Shown piece after piece: positions 17,477 to 26,139 of a DNA stretch of 54,022 bases. This DNA is from Prevotella sp. CAG:924. GTDB lineage: Bacteria; Bacteroidota; Bacteroidia; Bacteroidales; Bacteroidaceae. Under the pieces are notes generated by a model, which saw nothing but the letters and a program-made list of their open reading frames with translations, was not told where the DNA came from and made no database searches. The first letter of the stretch is position 1; every line of letters starts with the position of its first letter. The DNA is taken from positions 1-54,022 of the forward strand of contig HF988530.1 of the NCBI GenBank assembly GCA_000431975.1, in the 5' to 3' direction. The position numbers were made by a program, and so were the translations under genes.

Positions 17477-19606
17477 ATGAAAAAAACATTTATAGTATCA
17501 GCGTTGTTCCTGTTGGTGACATCAGCCATGGCCATTCCGGCAAAACGGGGACAGTGGAGAACTATCACATTGTCTGATGGCTCACAAGTCAGAGTCGAGC
17601 TTCGCGGTGATGAGTACATGAATTTCTGGCAGGCAGAAGACGGCCGTCGCTTCGTGAAAAATGGTTCTTCGTCGCAGTTTGAGCTTGCGGATATGACGAA
17701 GTTGAAAGAGCGGGCCAAAATGTTGCGTCAGCCGAAGATGCCGGAAACAGCCGTGCAGAATGCACCGGCAGCCAATGGTGCCGCACGTGCGAATTCGGCT
17801 TACGAAGGTGATAAGAGGGGTCTGGTGATACTTATAGAATTCCCTAATAAGCAGTTCACCGCCGGAAATGTGGATTATTATAATCGGATTCTCAATGAGA
17901 AAAATTTCACCGACCCAGCAGGATTTGTCGGTTCTGTAAATGATTATTTTAATGATCAGAGTGAGGGCAAGTTCAATCTCACATTCGATGTGGCCGGTCC
18001 GGTAATGATGCCTGAGAATTATGAATATTATGGTGGTGATAGCCCCCGCCAGGATGCTAAGGCTGCCGAGATGTGGCGCTATGCGCTCAATGCTGTGGAT
18101 CCGGATATAGATTTCAGCAAGTACGATTGGAATGGAGACGGACAGGTGGAGCAGGTATTCTTTATCTATGCCGGTCTAGGACAGGCTAATGGCGGTGACG
18201 AGAATACGATATGGCCACATAAGTCAGCAGTGGTTAACGCAATGGGAACCGATTATCTCTATTTTGATAATGTGCGTGTGTATAACTATGCGTGCAGCTG
18301 TGAGTTGCAGCCCGTTTCCGGACATTATGAAGGCAATAACTATGTTGTTACGGAAACCAAGATAGACGGTTTAGGAACTATCTGCCATGAGTTTTCTCAC
18401 TGTCTGGGTCTTGCCGATCTCTATGATGTGGACTATTCCGGAGGTTATGGTATGAACGCCTGGGATCTGATGGATCAGGGAAGCTATAATGGCAATGGCT
18501 TCCGTCCCGCCTGCTATACCGGAGCCGAACGTATGTGGATAGGATGGAAACAACCGGTAGAATTGACCGAGCCGACAGATGTTAGTGCGATGAAGAGTAT
18601 CGAGAATGGAGGCGAGTCGTATATCATTCGCAACGATGCAAATTCCGATGAGTATTATATTCTCGATAACCGTCAGCAGGATGGTCGTTGGGATGCCGGA
18701 CTGCCCGGAAAGGGATTGCTCATTACGCACGTAGACTATAAGCAGTCTGCATGGGACAACAATGGTCCTAATACAGATCCGGACCATCAAAGATGTACAC
18801 CGATACCAGCTGATAACAACTTCTATACTTCTACTACACGAATAGGCGGAGATGCTTATCCTTATAATGGTAACAACAGCTTGACGAATACTACAGTACC
18901 GGCAGCCGAGGTGTATACGAAGAATGTCGATGGAAGTTATTTTATGAATAAACCGATCACTAACATCACCCAGAATGCAGACGGTACGATGAGTTTCAGC
19001 TTCTCTGTGCTTGATACGACACCGCTCTTCTATGAGTCATTTGACAATTGTGCTGGTCAGGGCGGTAATGATGGTAGTTTCATTTCGATGGGAACGAAGC
19101 CGTTGGGTAAGGGAGCTCTGAACACAGACAATACCGGATGGACCGGTGAGGGTGGCGGAGCCAGCAAGTGTGCCTTATTTGCTGGAGAAGCAACGACACC
19201 TGAGTTTACGATGAACGGAACGGGAACTCTCACTTTCAATGCCGCACCGCTCACAGGCTCAGTGAGCAATCCGACAATTACGATCTCTGCAAATGGCGAC
19301 GCAACGTTGGGTGGAAATAGGGCCAATCTCTCACTTGGTAAGTTTGTGTCACTGACTACTGATATTACAGGTCATGGTCCAGTTAGTATTACATTCACCT
19401 CTGAGGGCTCATTCTTCCTCGATGAGGTGAAGGTGACAGGTGAGGTGTCTACCGGCATTAAGAATATGGTGACTTTTGAGAATAAGGCCACAGGTCTGTT
19501 TAGTAATCGCATCTATAGTATCGACGGACGCTATGTAGGTACTGATGCCTCTAAGCTGAGTAAGGGACTGTATATCTGCAACGGCAAGAAGTTTGTGAAA
19601 GAATAA
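17477..19606 (+). CDS. Secreted M6-family metalloprotease
   Basis: A 709-residue exported zinc protease of the immune-inhibitor-A (M6) type. Signal peptide MKKTFIVSALFLLVTSAMA; then a propeptide-like region (about 20-100) and the catalytic domain. The metzincin-like zinc motif H304-E305-x-x-H308-x-x-G311-x-x-D314 is complete (CHEFSHCLGLADLYD) and is followed by a Met-containing segment WDLMDQGSYNG. Beta domains follow, and the last 50 residues (IYSIDGRYV...SKGLYICNGKKFVK) resemble the type IX secretion sorting domains common in Prevotella. It would cut proteins outside the cell. Its place directly after a SusCD-lipoprotein operon suggests supply of peptides to that importer. Confidence 0.88.
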   Translation: MKKTFIVSALFLLVTSAMAIPAKRGQWRTITLSDGSQVRVELRGDEYMNFWQAEDGRRFVKNGSSSQFELADMTKLKERAKMLRQPKMPETAVQNAPAANGAARANSAYEGDKRGLVILIEFPNKQFTAGNVDYYNRILNEKNFTDPAGFVGSVNDYFNDQSEGKFNLTFDVAGPVMMPENYEYYGGDSPRQDAKAAEMWRYALNAVDPDIDFSKYDWNGDGQVEQVFFIYAGLGQANGGDENTIWPHKSAVVNAMGTDYLYFDNVRVYNYACSCELQPVSGHYEGNNYVVTETKIDGLGTICHEFSHCLGLADLYDVDYSGGYGMNAWDLMDQGSYNGNGFRPACYTGAERMWIGWKQPVELTEPTDVSAMKSIENGGESYIIRNDANSDEYYILDNRQQDGRWDAGLPGKGLLITHVDYKQSAWDNNGPNTDPDHQRCTPIPADNNFYTSTTRIGGDAYPYNGNNSLTNTTVPAAEVYTKNVDGSYFMNKPITNITQNADGTMSFSFSVLDTTPLFYESFDNCAGQGGNDGSFISMGTKPLGKGALNTDNTGWTGEGGGASKCALFAGEATTPEFTMNGTGTLTFNAAPLTGSVSNPTITISANGDATLGGNRANLSLGKFVSLTTDITGHGPVSITFTSEGSFFLDEVKVTGEVSTGIKNMVTFENKATGLFSNRIYSIDGRYVGTDASKLSKGLYICNGKKFVKE

Positions 19607-19662
19607 ACTTGGTCGTTATAATAAGACGACTTAGATAAAAGTTGTTTCAAAATAGAAAATTG

Positions 19663-19710
19663 AATCGTTCCCGAGTTTGGATCCAAACTCGGGAACGATT
19701 TTTCGTTTTA
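19663..19710 (+). terminator. Strong terminator after the M6 protease gene
   Basis: A perfect 38-base palindrome (17-base arms around GATC, 19663-19700) is followed by TTTCGTTTTA. It lies 56 bases after the stop codon and is the strongest terminator in the window. Confidence 0.9.
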
Positions 19711-20043
19711 TGTCAGGAATTGATGATTTGAAATAGAAGATTGAGTGAAGTAAGGTAAAATAAGGATGGAGTTTTACGGAGTGTATTAAAAATGAAAGTT
19801 CGACGAGGCATGAGTTCCTGTCGAATTGTAGAATGAGGTAGCATTCAGAAAAGCGGATGGGGTGCTTTTTTGTATTGTCTTATCTTTCCGGAGTGCTATT
19901 GTTGTTTGGTCCGTAAAGAAATGGAGACATGAAGATCTCATTTTTTTTGTCGCAGATGGATTAGGGACGGGATGCCTTCGGTCAGGAAAAGGGCAGGAAG
20001 AAGACGGATGTCATTAGATTTTAATAGTTTTGTACGTGTTTTC
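19711..20043. other. Intergenic region, no gene seen
   Basis: About 330 bases without a supported coding frame. A weak 4- to 6-base hairpin followed by eight T lies around 19920-19950; its gene of origin, if any, is not visible. Confidence 0.45.
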
Positions 20044-20075
20044 CTTGGCTACTTCCCGCTTTTTCCTTACCTTTG
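20044..20075 (+). promoter_or_regulatory. Promoter of the DUF3467 gene
   Basis: CTTG at 20044-20047 and TACCTTTG at 20068-20075 with 20 bases between. The start site would be about 35 bases before the ATG. Confidence 0.7.
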
Positions 20076-20117
20076 TACTATACCAATTTAAGATTAACCT
20101 ATTAAAAAGAAGAAACA

Positions 20118-20438
20118 ATGGAAGAAAACAACAAGCAGCCCCAACAGGTGAAGATCGAATTGAAGCCGGAGGTGGCTCGTGGTGAATATGCCAATCTGGT
20201 GATGATCAATCACAGCTCAAGTGAATTTGTATTGGATTTTGTGAATATGCTCCCCATCGCTCCACCGCAGATCTTCTCGCGCGTGATCATGTCTCCCGAG
20301 CATGCTAAGCGTCTCCTTGCAGCACTGTCGCAGAATCTTGCCAACTATGAGAAGCAGTTTGGTGAGATCAAGCTCCCTACTCCTCCGGCACCCGAAGGTG
20401 GTCGTACGATCGCTCCTTTCGGAACCGGTAAGGCATAA
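20118..20438 (+). CDS. DUF3467 domain protein
   Basis: A 106-residue cytoplasmic protein matching the DUF3467 pattern: ARGEYANLVMINHSSSEFVLDF, then MSPEHAKRLLAALSQNLANY. No signal peptide or membrane segment. The family is widespread and short; its role is unknown. It has its own promoter and terminator, so it is a single-gene unit between the protease locus and the ribosomal cluster, in the same direction as both. Confidence 0.85.
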   Translation: MEENNKQPQQVKIELKPEVARGEYANLVMINHSSSEFVLDFVNMLPIAPPQIFSRVIMSPEHAKRLLAALSQNLANYEKQFGEIKLPTPPAPEGGRTIAPFGTGKA

Positions 20439-20466
20439 GATCCGTATTGGCGATTTGACATAGAAC

Positions 20467-20496
20467 GGCCGCGACAGCTTCTGTTGCGGCCTTTTT
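20467..20496 (+). terminator. Terminator of the DUF3467 gene
   Basis: GGCCGC(GACAG) pairs with (CTGTT)GCGGCC at 20467-20491, followed by TTTTTA, 28 bases after the stop. Confidence 0.85.
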
Positions 20497-20715
20497 ATTG
20501 ATCAGACAGAAAAGGAGTTTACGTTTTTGTCGCAGGGACGCCAGTTGATGAGTGAAGGATTATATTGTTGCCCTCCTTGATAAAGGCGGTTTTTTCTTAG
20601 TATTATACCGGTTGCGAGCTATATTTCTGTTGTAGCCATCATCCTATTAAATCAGCATAACAACCGTTAAATAAATCTAATACACCAATTTTCTTATATA
20701 ATTTATCTGGTAAAA

Positions 20716-20747
20716 TTAGGTGGAACGGGGAAATCTCCGTACCTTTG
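20716..20747 (+). promoter_or_regulatory. Promoter of the str-S10-spc ribosomal cluster
   Basis: TTAG at 20716-20719 and TACCTTTG at 20740-20747 with 20 bases between. The start site would be near 20754, giving a leader of about 98 bases with a small hairpin (ACGGG/CCCGT, about 20756-20773). The 220 bases between the DUF3467 terminator and this promoter show no gene. Confidence 0.7.
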
Positions 20748-20851
20748 CAACCCGAAACGGGGCATTATACCCGTATGTAAAGGCGGACGACAGGAAAAAG
20801 TCCGTAACGAATTGAAAATAAGTAAATAACAATATAATTAAAAAATCAATT

Positions 20852-21232
20852 ATGCCTACTATTCAACAATTAGTACGTAAAGGCAGAAGTGTCCTGGCTG
20901 ACAAGAGCAAGTCGCCCGCTCTGGACGGATGTCCCCAGCGCCGCGGTGTTTGCGTTCGTGTCTACACCACGACTCCTAAGAAGCCTAATTCGGCAATGCG
21001 TAAAGTTGCCCGTGTTCGTTTGACCAACTCTAAGGAGGTTAACTCTTACATCCCCGGAGAGGGACACAACCTGCAGGAGCACTCTATCGTGCTCGTTCGC
21101 GGTGGTCGTGTGAAGGACCTCCCTGGTGTGCGTTATCACATCGTTCGCGGTACGCTTGATACTGCCGGTGTTGCCAACCGCACACAGCGTCGTTCTAAGT
21201 ATGGTGCTAAGCGTCCTAAGGCAAAGAAGTAA
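20852..21232 (+). CDS. rpsL: 30S ribosomal protein S12
   Basis: Decoding-centre protein of the small subunit, 126 residues. Hallmarks are PKKPNSA (Lys43, site of classical streptomycin-resistance changes, here wild type) and GRVKDLPGVRYH (Lys88 wild type; Asp89 is the residue methylthiolated by RimO in E. coli). First gene of the str part of the cluster. The leader is A/T-rich with no Shine-Dalgarno sequence. Confidence 0.97.
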   Translation: MPTIQQLVRKGRSVLADKSKSPALDGCPQRRGVCVRVYTTTPKKPNSAMRKVARVRLTNSKEVNSYIPGEGHNLQEHSIVLVRGGRVKDLPGVRYHIVRGTLDTAGVANRTQRRSKYGAKRPKAKK

Positions 21233-21251
21233 TTTAAGACATTTCCGCCGA

Positions 21252-21320
21252 GAGCCGAGGGCCAGGAGCGTGTGCTCCCAAGCCAAGGGCTCGAGGTCTT
21301 GGGTGGGGCTCGTGCCCCAC
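21252..21320 (+). promoter_or_regulatory. Structured RNA element between rpsL and rpsG
   Basis: Within the 227-base spacer there are a hairpin GGAGC-GTGT-GCTCC (21265-21278) enclosed by GAGCC/GGCTC (21252-21256, 21288-21292), an overlapping helix CCAAG/CTTGG (21283-21287, 21298-21302) that can only form as a pseudoknot or alternative fold, and a perfect 7-base hairpin GTGGGGC-TCGT-GCCCCAC (21303-21320). In E. coli the rpsL-rpsG spacer is the S7 translational repressor site; a similar role here is inference. Confidence 0.5.
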
Positions 21321-21459
21321 CTAAAACAGATTTTCAATTCAACTTTTTTATTTTTACGAGTTTTGCTGGGATATCGTAGAAGGTTGAGTAAATGCTCAGG
21401 AGTGAGCGTTGAAGAGCAAACATGACAGCCCCACGCAGACTTTTATTTTTAACAAAACA

Positions 21460-21936
21460 ATGAGAAAAGCAAAACCAAAGAAGAGAGTGGTTCTTCCCGA
21501 TCCAGTCTTCAACGATCAGAAGGTATCAAAATTCGTTAATCACCTGATGTACGACGGTAAGAAGAGTGTTTCTTACGAGATTTTCTACAAAGCACTTGAT
21601 ATTGTAAAGGGTAAGACAGAGAAAGAGGAGAAGTCTCCCCTGGAGATCTGGAAGCAGGCCCTGGACAACGTTACCCCTCAGGTGGAGGTGAAGAGCCGTC
21701 GTATCGGTGGTGCTACGTTCCAGATTCCTACTGAGATCCGTCCCGACCGTAAGGAGAGTGTTTCGATGAAGAATATGATCAACTTCGCACGTAAGCGTAG
21801 CGGCAAGAGCATGGCTGAAAAGCTGGCTGCCGAGATCATGGACGCCTACAACAACCAGGGCGGCGCTTACAAGCGTAAGGAGGATATGCACCGTATGGCC
21901 GAGGCTAACCGTGCTTTCGCTCACTTCAGATTCTAA
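21460..21936 (+). CDS. rpsG: 30S ribosomal protein S7
   Basis: Primary 16S rRNA binder that nucleates the 30S head, 158 residues. Start at MRKAKPKKR (21460); an in-frame ATG at 21409 would add 17 residues unlike S7 and is rejected. Family motifs include NHLMYDGKKSVSYEIFY and RKRSGKSMAEKLAAE. The long structured spacer upstream may let S7 control its own synthesis. Confidence 0.96.
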   Translation: MRKAKPKKRVVLPDPVFNDQKVSKFVNHLMYDGKKSVSYEIFYKALDIVKGKTEKEEKSPLEIWKQALDNVTPQVEVKSRRIGGATFQIPTEIRPDRKESVSMKNMINFARKRSGKSMAEKLAAEIMDAYNNQGGAYKRKEDMHRMAEANRAFAHFRF

Positions 21937-21971
21937 ACATTCAGATAACACATTATTAAGATAATAAGAAA

Positions 21972-24077
21972 ATGGCAAATCGCGATTTACATCTGACGCG
22001 TAACATTGGTATTATGGCGCACATCGATGCTGGTAAGACAACCACATCGGAGCGTATCCTGTTCTACACGGGTAAGACTCACAAGATCGGTGAGGTGCAC
22101 GACGGTGCAGCCACGATGGACTGGATGGTACAGGAGCAGGAGCGTGGTATCACCATCACCTCTGCAGCAACAACCTGTAACTGGAACTACAATGGTCAGA
22201 CGTACAAGATCAACCTGATCGATACTCCGGGACACGTGGACTTCACCGCTGAGGTAGAGCGTTCGCTGCGTGTGCTCGACGGTGCCATCGCTACTTACTC
22301 TGCTGCCGACGGCGTACAGCCCCAGTCAGAGACCGTGTGGCGTCAGGCTGACAAATATAATGTGCCCCGTATCGGATATGTGAACAAGATGGACCGTTCG
22401 GGTGCTGACTTCTTTGAGACAGTACAGCAGATGAAGGACATCCTGGGCGCTAATCCTATCGCTATTCAGATCCCTATCGGTGCTGAGGAGAACTTCAAGG
22501 GTGTGGTAGACCTCATCAAGATGAAGGCTATCCTGTGGCACGATGAGACAATGGGTGCTGAGTATGAGGTAGACGAGATCCCCGATGACCTGAAGGATCA
22601 GGCTGATGAGTGGCGTGACAAGCTGCTTGAGGGCGCTTCTGCTTTCGACGATGCTCTGATGGAGAAGTATCTGGAGGATCCCTCTACTATCACTGAGGAG
22701 GAGATCATCGCTGCTATCCGCAAGGGTACGATCGCCATGGAGTGCTGCCCTATGCTCCTGGGTTCTTCTTACAAGAACAAGGGTGTGCAGCCGCTGCTTG
22801 ACTATACTTGCGCATTCCTGCCCTCTCCTCTGGATACAGTCAATATCGTGGGTACCAACCCCGACACTGACGCCGAGGAGGACCGTAAGCCTTCTGAGAG
22901 CGAGCCTACAGCTGCTCTGGCCTTCAAGATCGCTACCGATCCGTTCATGGGCCGTCTGGTGTTCTTCCGTGTTTATTCTGGAAAGGTCACTGCAGGAAGC
23001 TACGTTTACAATCCCCGCTCAGGCAAGAAGGAGCGTATCAGCCGTCTGTTCCAGATGAACTCCAAGCAGGAGATTCCTATGGACTCTATCGACGCCGGTG
23101 ATATCGGTGCAGGTGTAGGTTTCAAGGATATCCGTACGGGTGATACTCTCTGCGATGAGAACCATCCTATCGTGCTCGAGTCGATGACCTTCCCTGACAC
23201 GGTGATCTCTATCGCCGTAGAGCCGAAGTCTCAGGCTGACATCGCTAAGCTGGACAACGGTCTGGCTAAGCTGGCTGAGGAGGATCCTACCTTCACCGTA
23301 CGTACCGACGAGCAGAGCGGTCAGACGATCATCTCCGGTATGGGTGAGCTTCACCTCGATATCATCATCGACCGTCTGAAGCGTGAGTTCAAGGTAGAGT
23401 GTAACCAGGGTAAGCCCCAGGTGAACTATAAGGAGGCTATCACAAAGACCGTTACCGGTTGGCGTGAGGTGTACAAGAAGCAGTCGGGTGGTCGTGGTAA
23501 GTTCGCTGACATCATCGTGAACATCGGCCCGAAGGACGAGGACTACACCGAGGGCGATCTGCAGTTCATCAATGAGGTGAAGGGTGGTAACATTCCTAAG
23601 GAATTCATTCCCTCTGTACAGAAGGGCTTCGAGGACTGCCTGAAGGCAGGTGTGCTCGGTGGCTTCCCGATGACAGGCCTGAAGGTTACCCTGGTCGACG
23701 GTTCGTTCCACCCCGTTGACTCTGACCAGATCTCATTCGAGCTCGCTGCTCACGCAGCCTTCAAGAACGTATGCCCGAAGGCAGGTCCCGTGCTCATGGA
23801 GCCTATCATGAAGGTAGAGGTTGTGACACCTGAGGAGAACATGGGTGATGTGATCGGTGACTTGAACAAGCGCCGTGGTATGGTACAGGGTATGGAAGAG
23901 GCCCGCAGCGGTGCCCGCATCGTGAAGGCAATGGTTCCTCTGGCAGAGATGTTCGGTTATGTAACCGCTCTGCGTACGATCACTTCCGGCCGTGCCACCA
24001 GCTCAATGGAGTACGATCATCACTCTCCTGTGTCACAGTCGATCGCAGAGGCTGTGCTCGCAGAGCTGAAGAAGTAA
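21972..24077 (+). CDS. fusA: Translation elongation factor G
   Basis: GTPase that moves tRNA and mRNA through the ribosome after each peptide bond. The 701 residues are full length. GTP-binding motifs: G1 AHIDAGKTT (about 16-24), G2 RGITIT, G3 DTPGH from Asp84, G4 NKMD from Asn138. Domains II-V follow, with TIISGMGELHLDII in domain III and the C-terminal EF-G fold (RGMVQGMEEARSG). Unlike the E. coli str operon, no tuf gene follows; rpsJ comes next after a hairpin-bearing gap. Confidence 0.96.
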   Translation: MANRDLHLTRNIGIMAHIDAGKTTTSERILFYTGKTHKIGEVHDGAATMDWMVQEQERGITITSAATTCNWNYNGQTYKINLIDTPGHVDFTAEVERSLRVLDGAIATYSAADGVQPQSETVWRQADKYNVPRIGYVNKMDRSGADFFETVQQMKDILGANPIAIQIPIGAEENFKGVVDLIKMKAILWHDETMGAEYEVDEIPDDLKDQADEWRDKLLEGASAFDDALMEKYLEDPSTITEEEIIAAIRKGTIAMECCPMLLGSSYKNKGVQPLLDYTCAFLPSPLDTVNIVGTNPDTDAEEDRKPSESEPTAALAFKIATDPFMGRLVFFRVYSGKVTAGSYVYNPRSGKKERISRLFQMNSKQEIPMDSIDAGDIGAGVGFKDIRTGDTLCDENHPIVLESMTFPDTVISIAVEPKSQADIAKLDNGLAKLAEEDPTFTVRTDEQSGQTIISGMGELHLDIIIDRLKREFKVECNQGKPQVNYKEAITKTVTGWREVYKKQSGGRGKFADIIVNIGPKDEDYTEGDLQFINEVKGGNIPKEFIPSVQKGFEDCLKAGVLGGFPMTGLKVTLVDGSFHPVDSDQISFELAAHAAFKNVCPKAGPVLMEPIMKVEVVTPEENMGDVIGDLNKRRGMVQGMEEARSGARIVKAMVPLAEMFGYVTALRTITSGRATSSMEYDHHSPVSQSIAEAVLAELKK

Positions 24078-24086
24078 TTAGGGACA

Positions 24087-24118
24087 GTGCCGCATAGCGA
24101 ATGACTCTTATGCGGCAC
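24087..24118 (+). promoter_or_regulatory. Perfect hairpin between fusA and rpsJ
   Basis: GTGCCGCATA (24087-24096) pairs perfectly with TATGCGGCAC (24109-24118), followed by ACCTTTCT. It looks like a leaky terminator or an mRNA processing/attenuation site at the str/S10 junction, 9 bases after the fusA stop. Confidence 0.55.
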
Positions 24119-24162
24119 ACCTTTCTAAAAATTATAAATTAATATTTTACCAGATTTACGAC

Positions 24163-24468
24163 ATGAGTCAGAAAATCCGTATCAAGCTGAAGTCGTACGA
24201 CCATCAGCTCGTTGACAAGTCTGCCGAGCAGATTGTCAAGGCCGTAAAGGCCACAGGCGCTATCATCAGCGGTCCTATTCCATTGCCTACGCACAAGCGT
24301 ATCTACACTGTCAACCGTTCGACCTTTGTCAACAAGAAGAGCCGTGAGCAGTTCCAGCTCTCTGACTACAAGCGTCTGATTGACATCTATAGCGCTACGG
24401 GCGCAACTGTAGACGCTCTGATGAAGCTCGAGCTTCCCTCAGGTGTAGAGGTAGAGATCAAGGTTTGA
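24163..24468 (+). CDS. rpsJ: 30S ribosomal protein S10 (NusE)
   Basis: Small-subunit head protein that also joins the NusB antitermination complex. 101 residues, usual length; motifs RIKLKSYDHQLVD and GPIPLPTHKRIYTVNRS are typical. In many bacteria S10 heads its own operon; here it follows fusA by 85 bases with a hairpin in between and no clear promoter. Confidence 0.97.
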   Translation: MSQKIRIKLKSYDHQLVDKSAEQIVKAVKATGAIISGPIPLPTHKRIYTVNRSTFVNKKSREQFQLSDYKRLIDIYSATGATVDALMKLELPSGVEVEIKV

Positions 24469-24502
24469 TAGCTCTTACCGGATAAAACAGAAACAACAAA
24501 CG

Positions 24503-24532
24503 CCACCGAGCCGGCCACGGCCGGTATGGTGG
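24503..24532 (+). promoter_or_regulatory. GC-rich hairpin between rpsJ and rplC
   Basis: Two stacked helices, CCACC/GGTGG (24503-24507, 24528-24532) and CCGGCC/GGCCGG (24511-24516, 24519-24524), form a hairpin with an AC turn. No T run follows, so control or mRNA stability is likelier than termination. Confidence 0.5.
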
Positions 24533-24573
24533 TAAATAACAAAATTTTCATATATTAAAATTCACAGACTGAA

Positions 24574-25188
24574 ATGCCAGGATTAATTGGAAGAAAAATC
24601 GGAATGACATCCGTTTTCAGTGCCGACGGTAAGAATGTACCGTGCACTGTTATCGAAGCTGGTCCCTGTGTTGTTACTCAGGTGAAGACCGTAGAGACTG
24701 ACGGTTACAACGCTGTACAGCTCGCCTTCGCCGAGGCAAAAGAGAAGCGTACCACTAAAGCAATGATGGGTATCTTCAAGAAAGCCGGTACAACACCGAA
24801 GAAGCACTTGGCCGAGTTCAAGTTTGACGAGGAGTATAACCTCGGCGACACAATTACAGTAGATCTCTTTGCAGACGCTGAGTTCGTTGACGTTGTCGGC
24901 ATCAGCAAGGGTCACGGTTTCCAGGGCGTTGTAAAGCGTCATGGTTTCGGTGGTGTAGGCCAGAGCACTCACGGTCAGGACGACCGCGCTCGTAAGCCGG
25001 GTTCTATCGGTGCCTGCTCATACCCCGCAAAGGTATTCAAGGGAATGCGCATGGGTGGCCAGATGGGTAACGACCGTGTCACCACGCAGAACCTGAAAGT
25101 ATTAAAGGTAATTCCGGAGCAGAACCTGCTGATCGTTAAGGGTTCTTTCGCCGGTTGCAAAGGTTCAACTGTTTTAATTGAGAAGTAA
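24574..25188 (+). CDS. rplC: 50S ribosomal protein L3
   Basis: Early-assembly large-subunit protein near the peptidyl-transferase centre, 204 residues. Opens with GLIGRKIGMTSVF; the long loop has GFGGVGQSTHGQDDRAR and KPGSIGACSYPAKVFKGMRM, typical of L3. Three bases separate it from rplD. Confidence 0.97.
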   Translation: MPGLIGRKIGMTSVFSADGKNVPCTVIEAGPCVVTQVKTVETDGYNAVQLAFAEAKEKRTTKAMMGIFKKAGTTPKKHLAEFKFDEEYNLGDTITVDLFADAEFVDVVGISKGHGFQGVVKRHGFGGVGQSTHGQDDRARKPGSIGACSYPAKVFKGMRMGGQMGNDRVTTQNLKVLKVIPEQNLLIVKGSFAGCKGSTVLIEK

Positions 25189-25191
25189 ACA

Positions 25192-25836
25192 ATGGAAGTT
25201 AGCGTTTTGAATATGGCCGGTCAGGAGACCGGTAACAAGGTAACTCTGAATGAGGCTATCTTCGGTATCGAGCCTAACGATCACGTGATCTACCTCGATG
25301 TAAAGCAGTATCTGGCTAACCAGCGTCAGGGTACCGCTAAGTCGAAGGAGCGCTCGGAGATCAACGGTTCTACCCGCAAACTCGGTCGCCAGAAGGGTGG
25401 CGGCGGTGCCCGCCGCGGTGATATCAAGTCACCTGTTCTCGTAGGTGGAGGTCGTATCTTTGGCCCCAAGCCCCGCGACTATCGCTTTAAATTGAACAAA
25501 AAAGTAAAAGTTCTTGCTCGTAAATCTGCCCTGTCTTACAAGGCTCAGGAGAATGCTATCGTAGTGGTAGACAACATCAACTTCGAGGCTCCAAAGACTA
25601 AAGATTTCGTAAACTTTGCTAAAAACATTAAAGTTGACGGCAAGAAGACACTCGTGGTTTTGCCCGAAGTGAATAAAAATGTATATTTGTCTGCTCGCAA
25701 CCTCCAGGGCGCTGAGATCATGAGCGCAAACAACATCAACACGTATAAGATTTTGAACGCTGACGTGCTGGTGATCGCTCAGAACTCACTTGCGATTATT
25801 GACAATATCTTAACTAAAGCAGTAGAGGAGAAGTAA
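25192..25836 (+). CDS. rplD: 50S ribosomal protein L4
   Basis: Large-subunit exit-tunnel protein, 214 residues. The extended loop has the family pattern RSEINGSTRKLGRQKGGGGA followed by RRGDIKSPV and GGGRIFGPKPRDY. In E. coli L4 represses its operon by binding the leader before rpsJ; hairpins before and after rpsJ here could serve a similar purpose, but no binding site is recognised. Confidence 0.96.
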   Translation: MEVSVLNMAGQETGNKVTLNEAIFGIEPNDHVIYLDVKQYLANQRQGTAKSKERSEINGSTRKLGRQKGGGGARRGDIKSPVLVGGGRIFGPKPRDYRFKLNKKVKVLARKSALSYKAQENAIVVVDNINFEAPKTKDFVNFAKNIKVDGKKTLVVLPEVNKNVYLSARNLQGAEIMSANNINTYKILNADVLVIAQNSLAIIDNILTKAVEEK

Positions 25837-25839
25837 AGT

Positions 25840-26136
25840 ATGACATTCATCGTTAAACCGCTGGTCACTGAGAAGATGACCAAGACTACCGAGAAGTTCC
25901 CCAACCGTTATGGTTTTGTGGTGCGTCCCGAGGCAAACAAGCTCCAGATCAAGGCTGAGGTTGAGAATCAGTATCACGTAACCGTTCTGGATGTGAACAC
26001 ATGCCGCTATGCCGGCAAGCGTTCCAGCCGCTACACGAAGGCCGGCCTGATCAGAGGTCAGAAGAATGCCTTCAAGAAGGCTGTAGTGACGCTCAAGGAT
26101 GGCGAAACAATCGATTTCTATAGCAATATCAAATAA
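25840..26136 (+). CDS. rplW: 50S ribosomal protein L23
   Basis: Protein at the tunnel exit that docks signal recognition particle and trigger factor, 98 residues. Family features: IVKPLVTEKMT at the start, the NRYGFVVRPEANKLQIK region and the basic loop near KRSSRYTKAGLIRGQKNAFK. Three-base gaps on both sides indicate tight co-translation with rplD and rplB. Confidence 0.95.
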   Translation: MTFIVKPLVTEKMTKTTEKFPNRYGFVVRPEANKLQIKAEVENQYHVTVLDVNTCRYAGKRSSRYTKAGLIRGQKNAFKKAVVTLKDGETIDFYSNIK

Positions 26137-26139
26137 AAA

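Noticed and set aside
19920..19950. Weak hairpin followed by eight T, possibly a terminator
   Set aside because: Stem of only 4-6 bases and no gene ends just before it on either strand.
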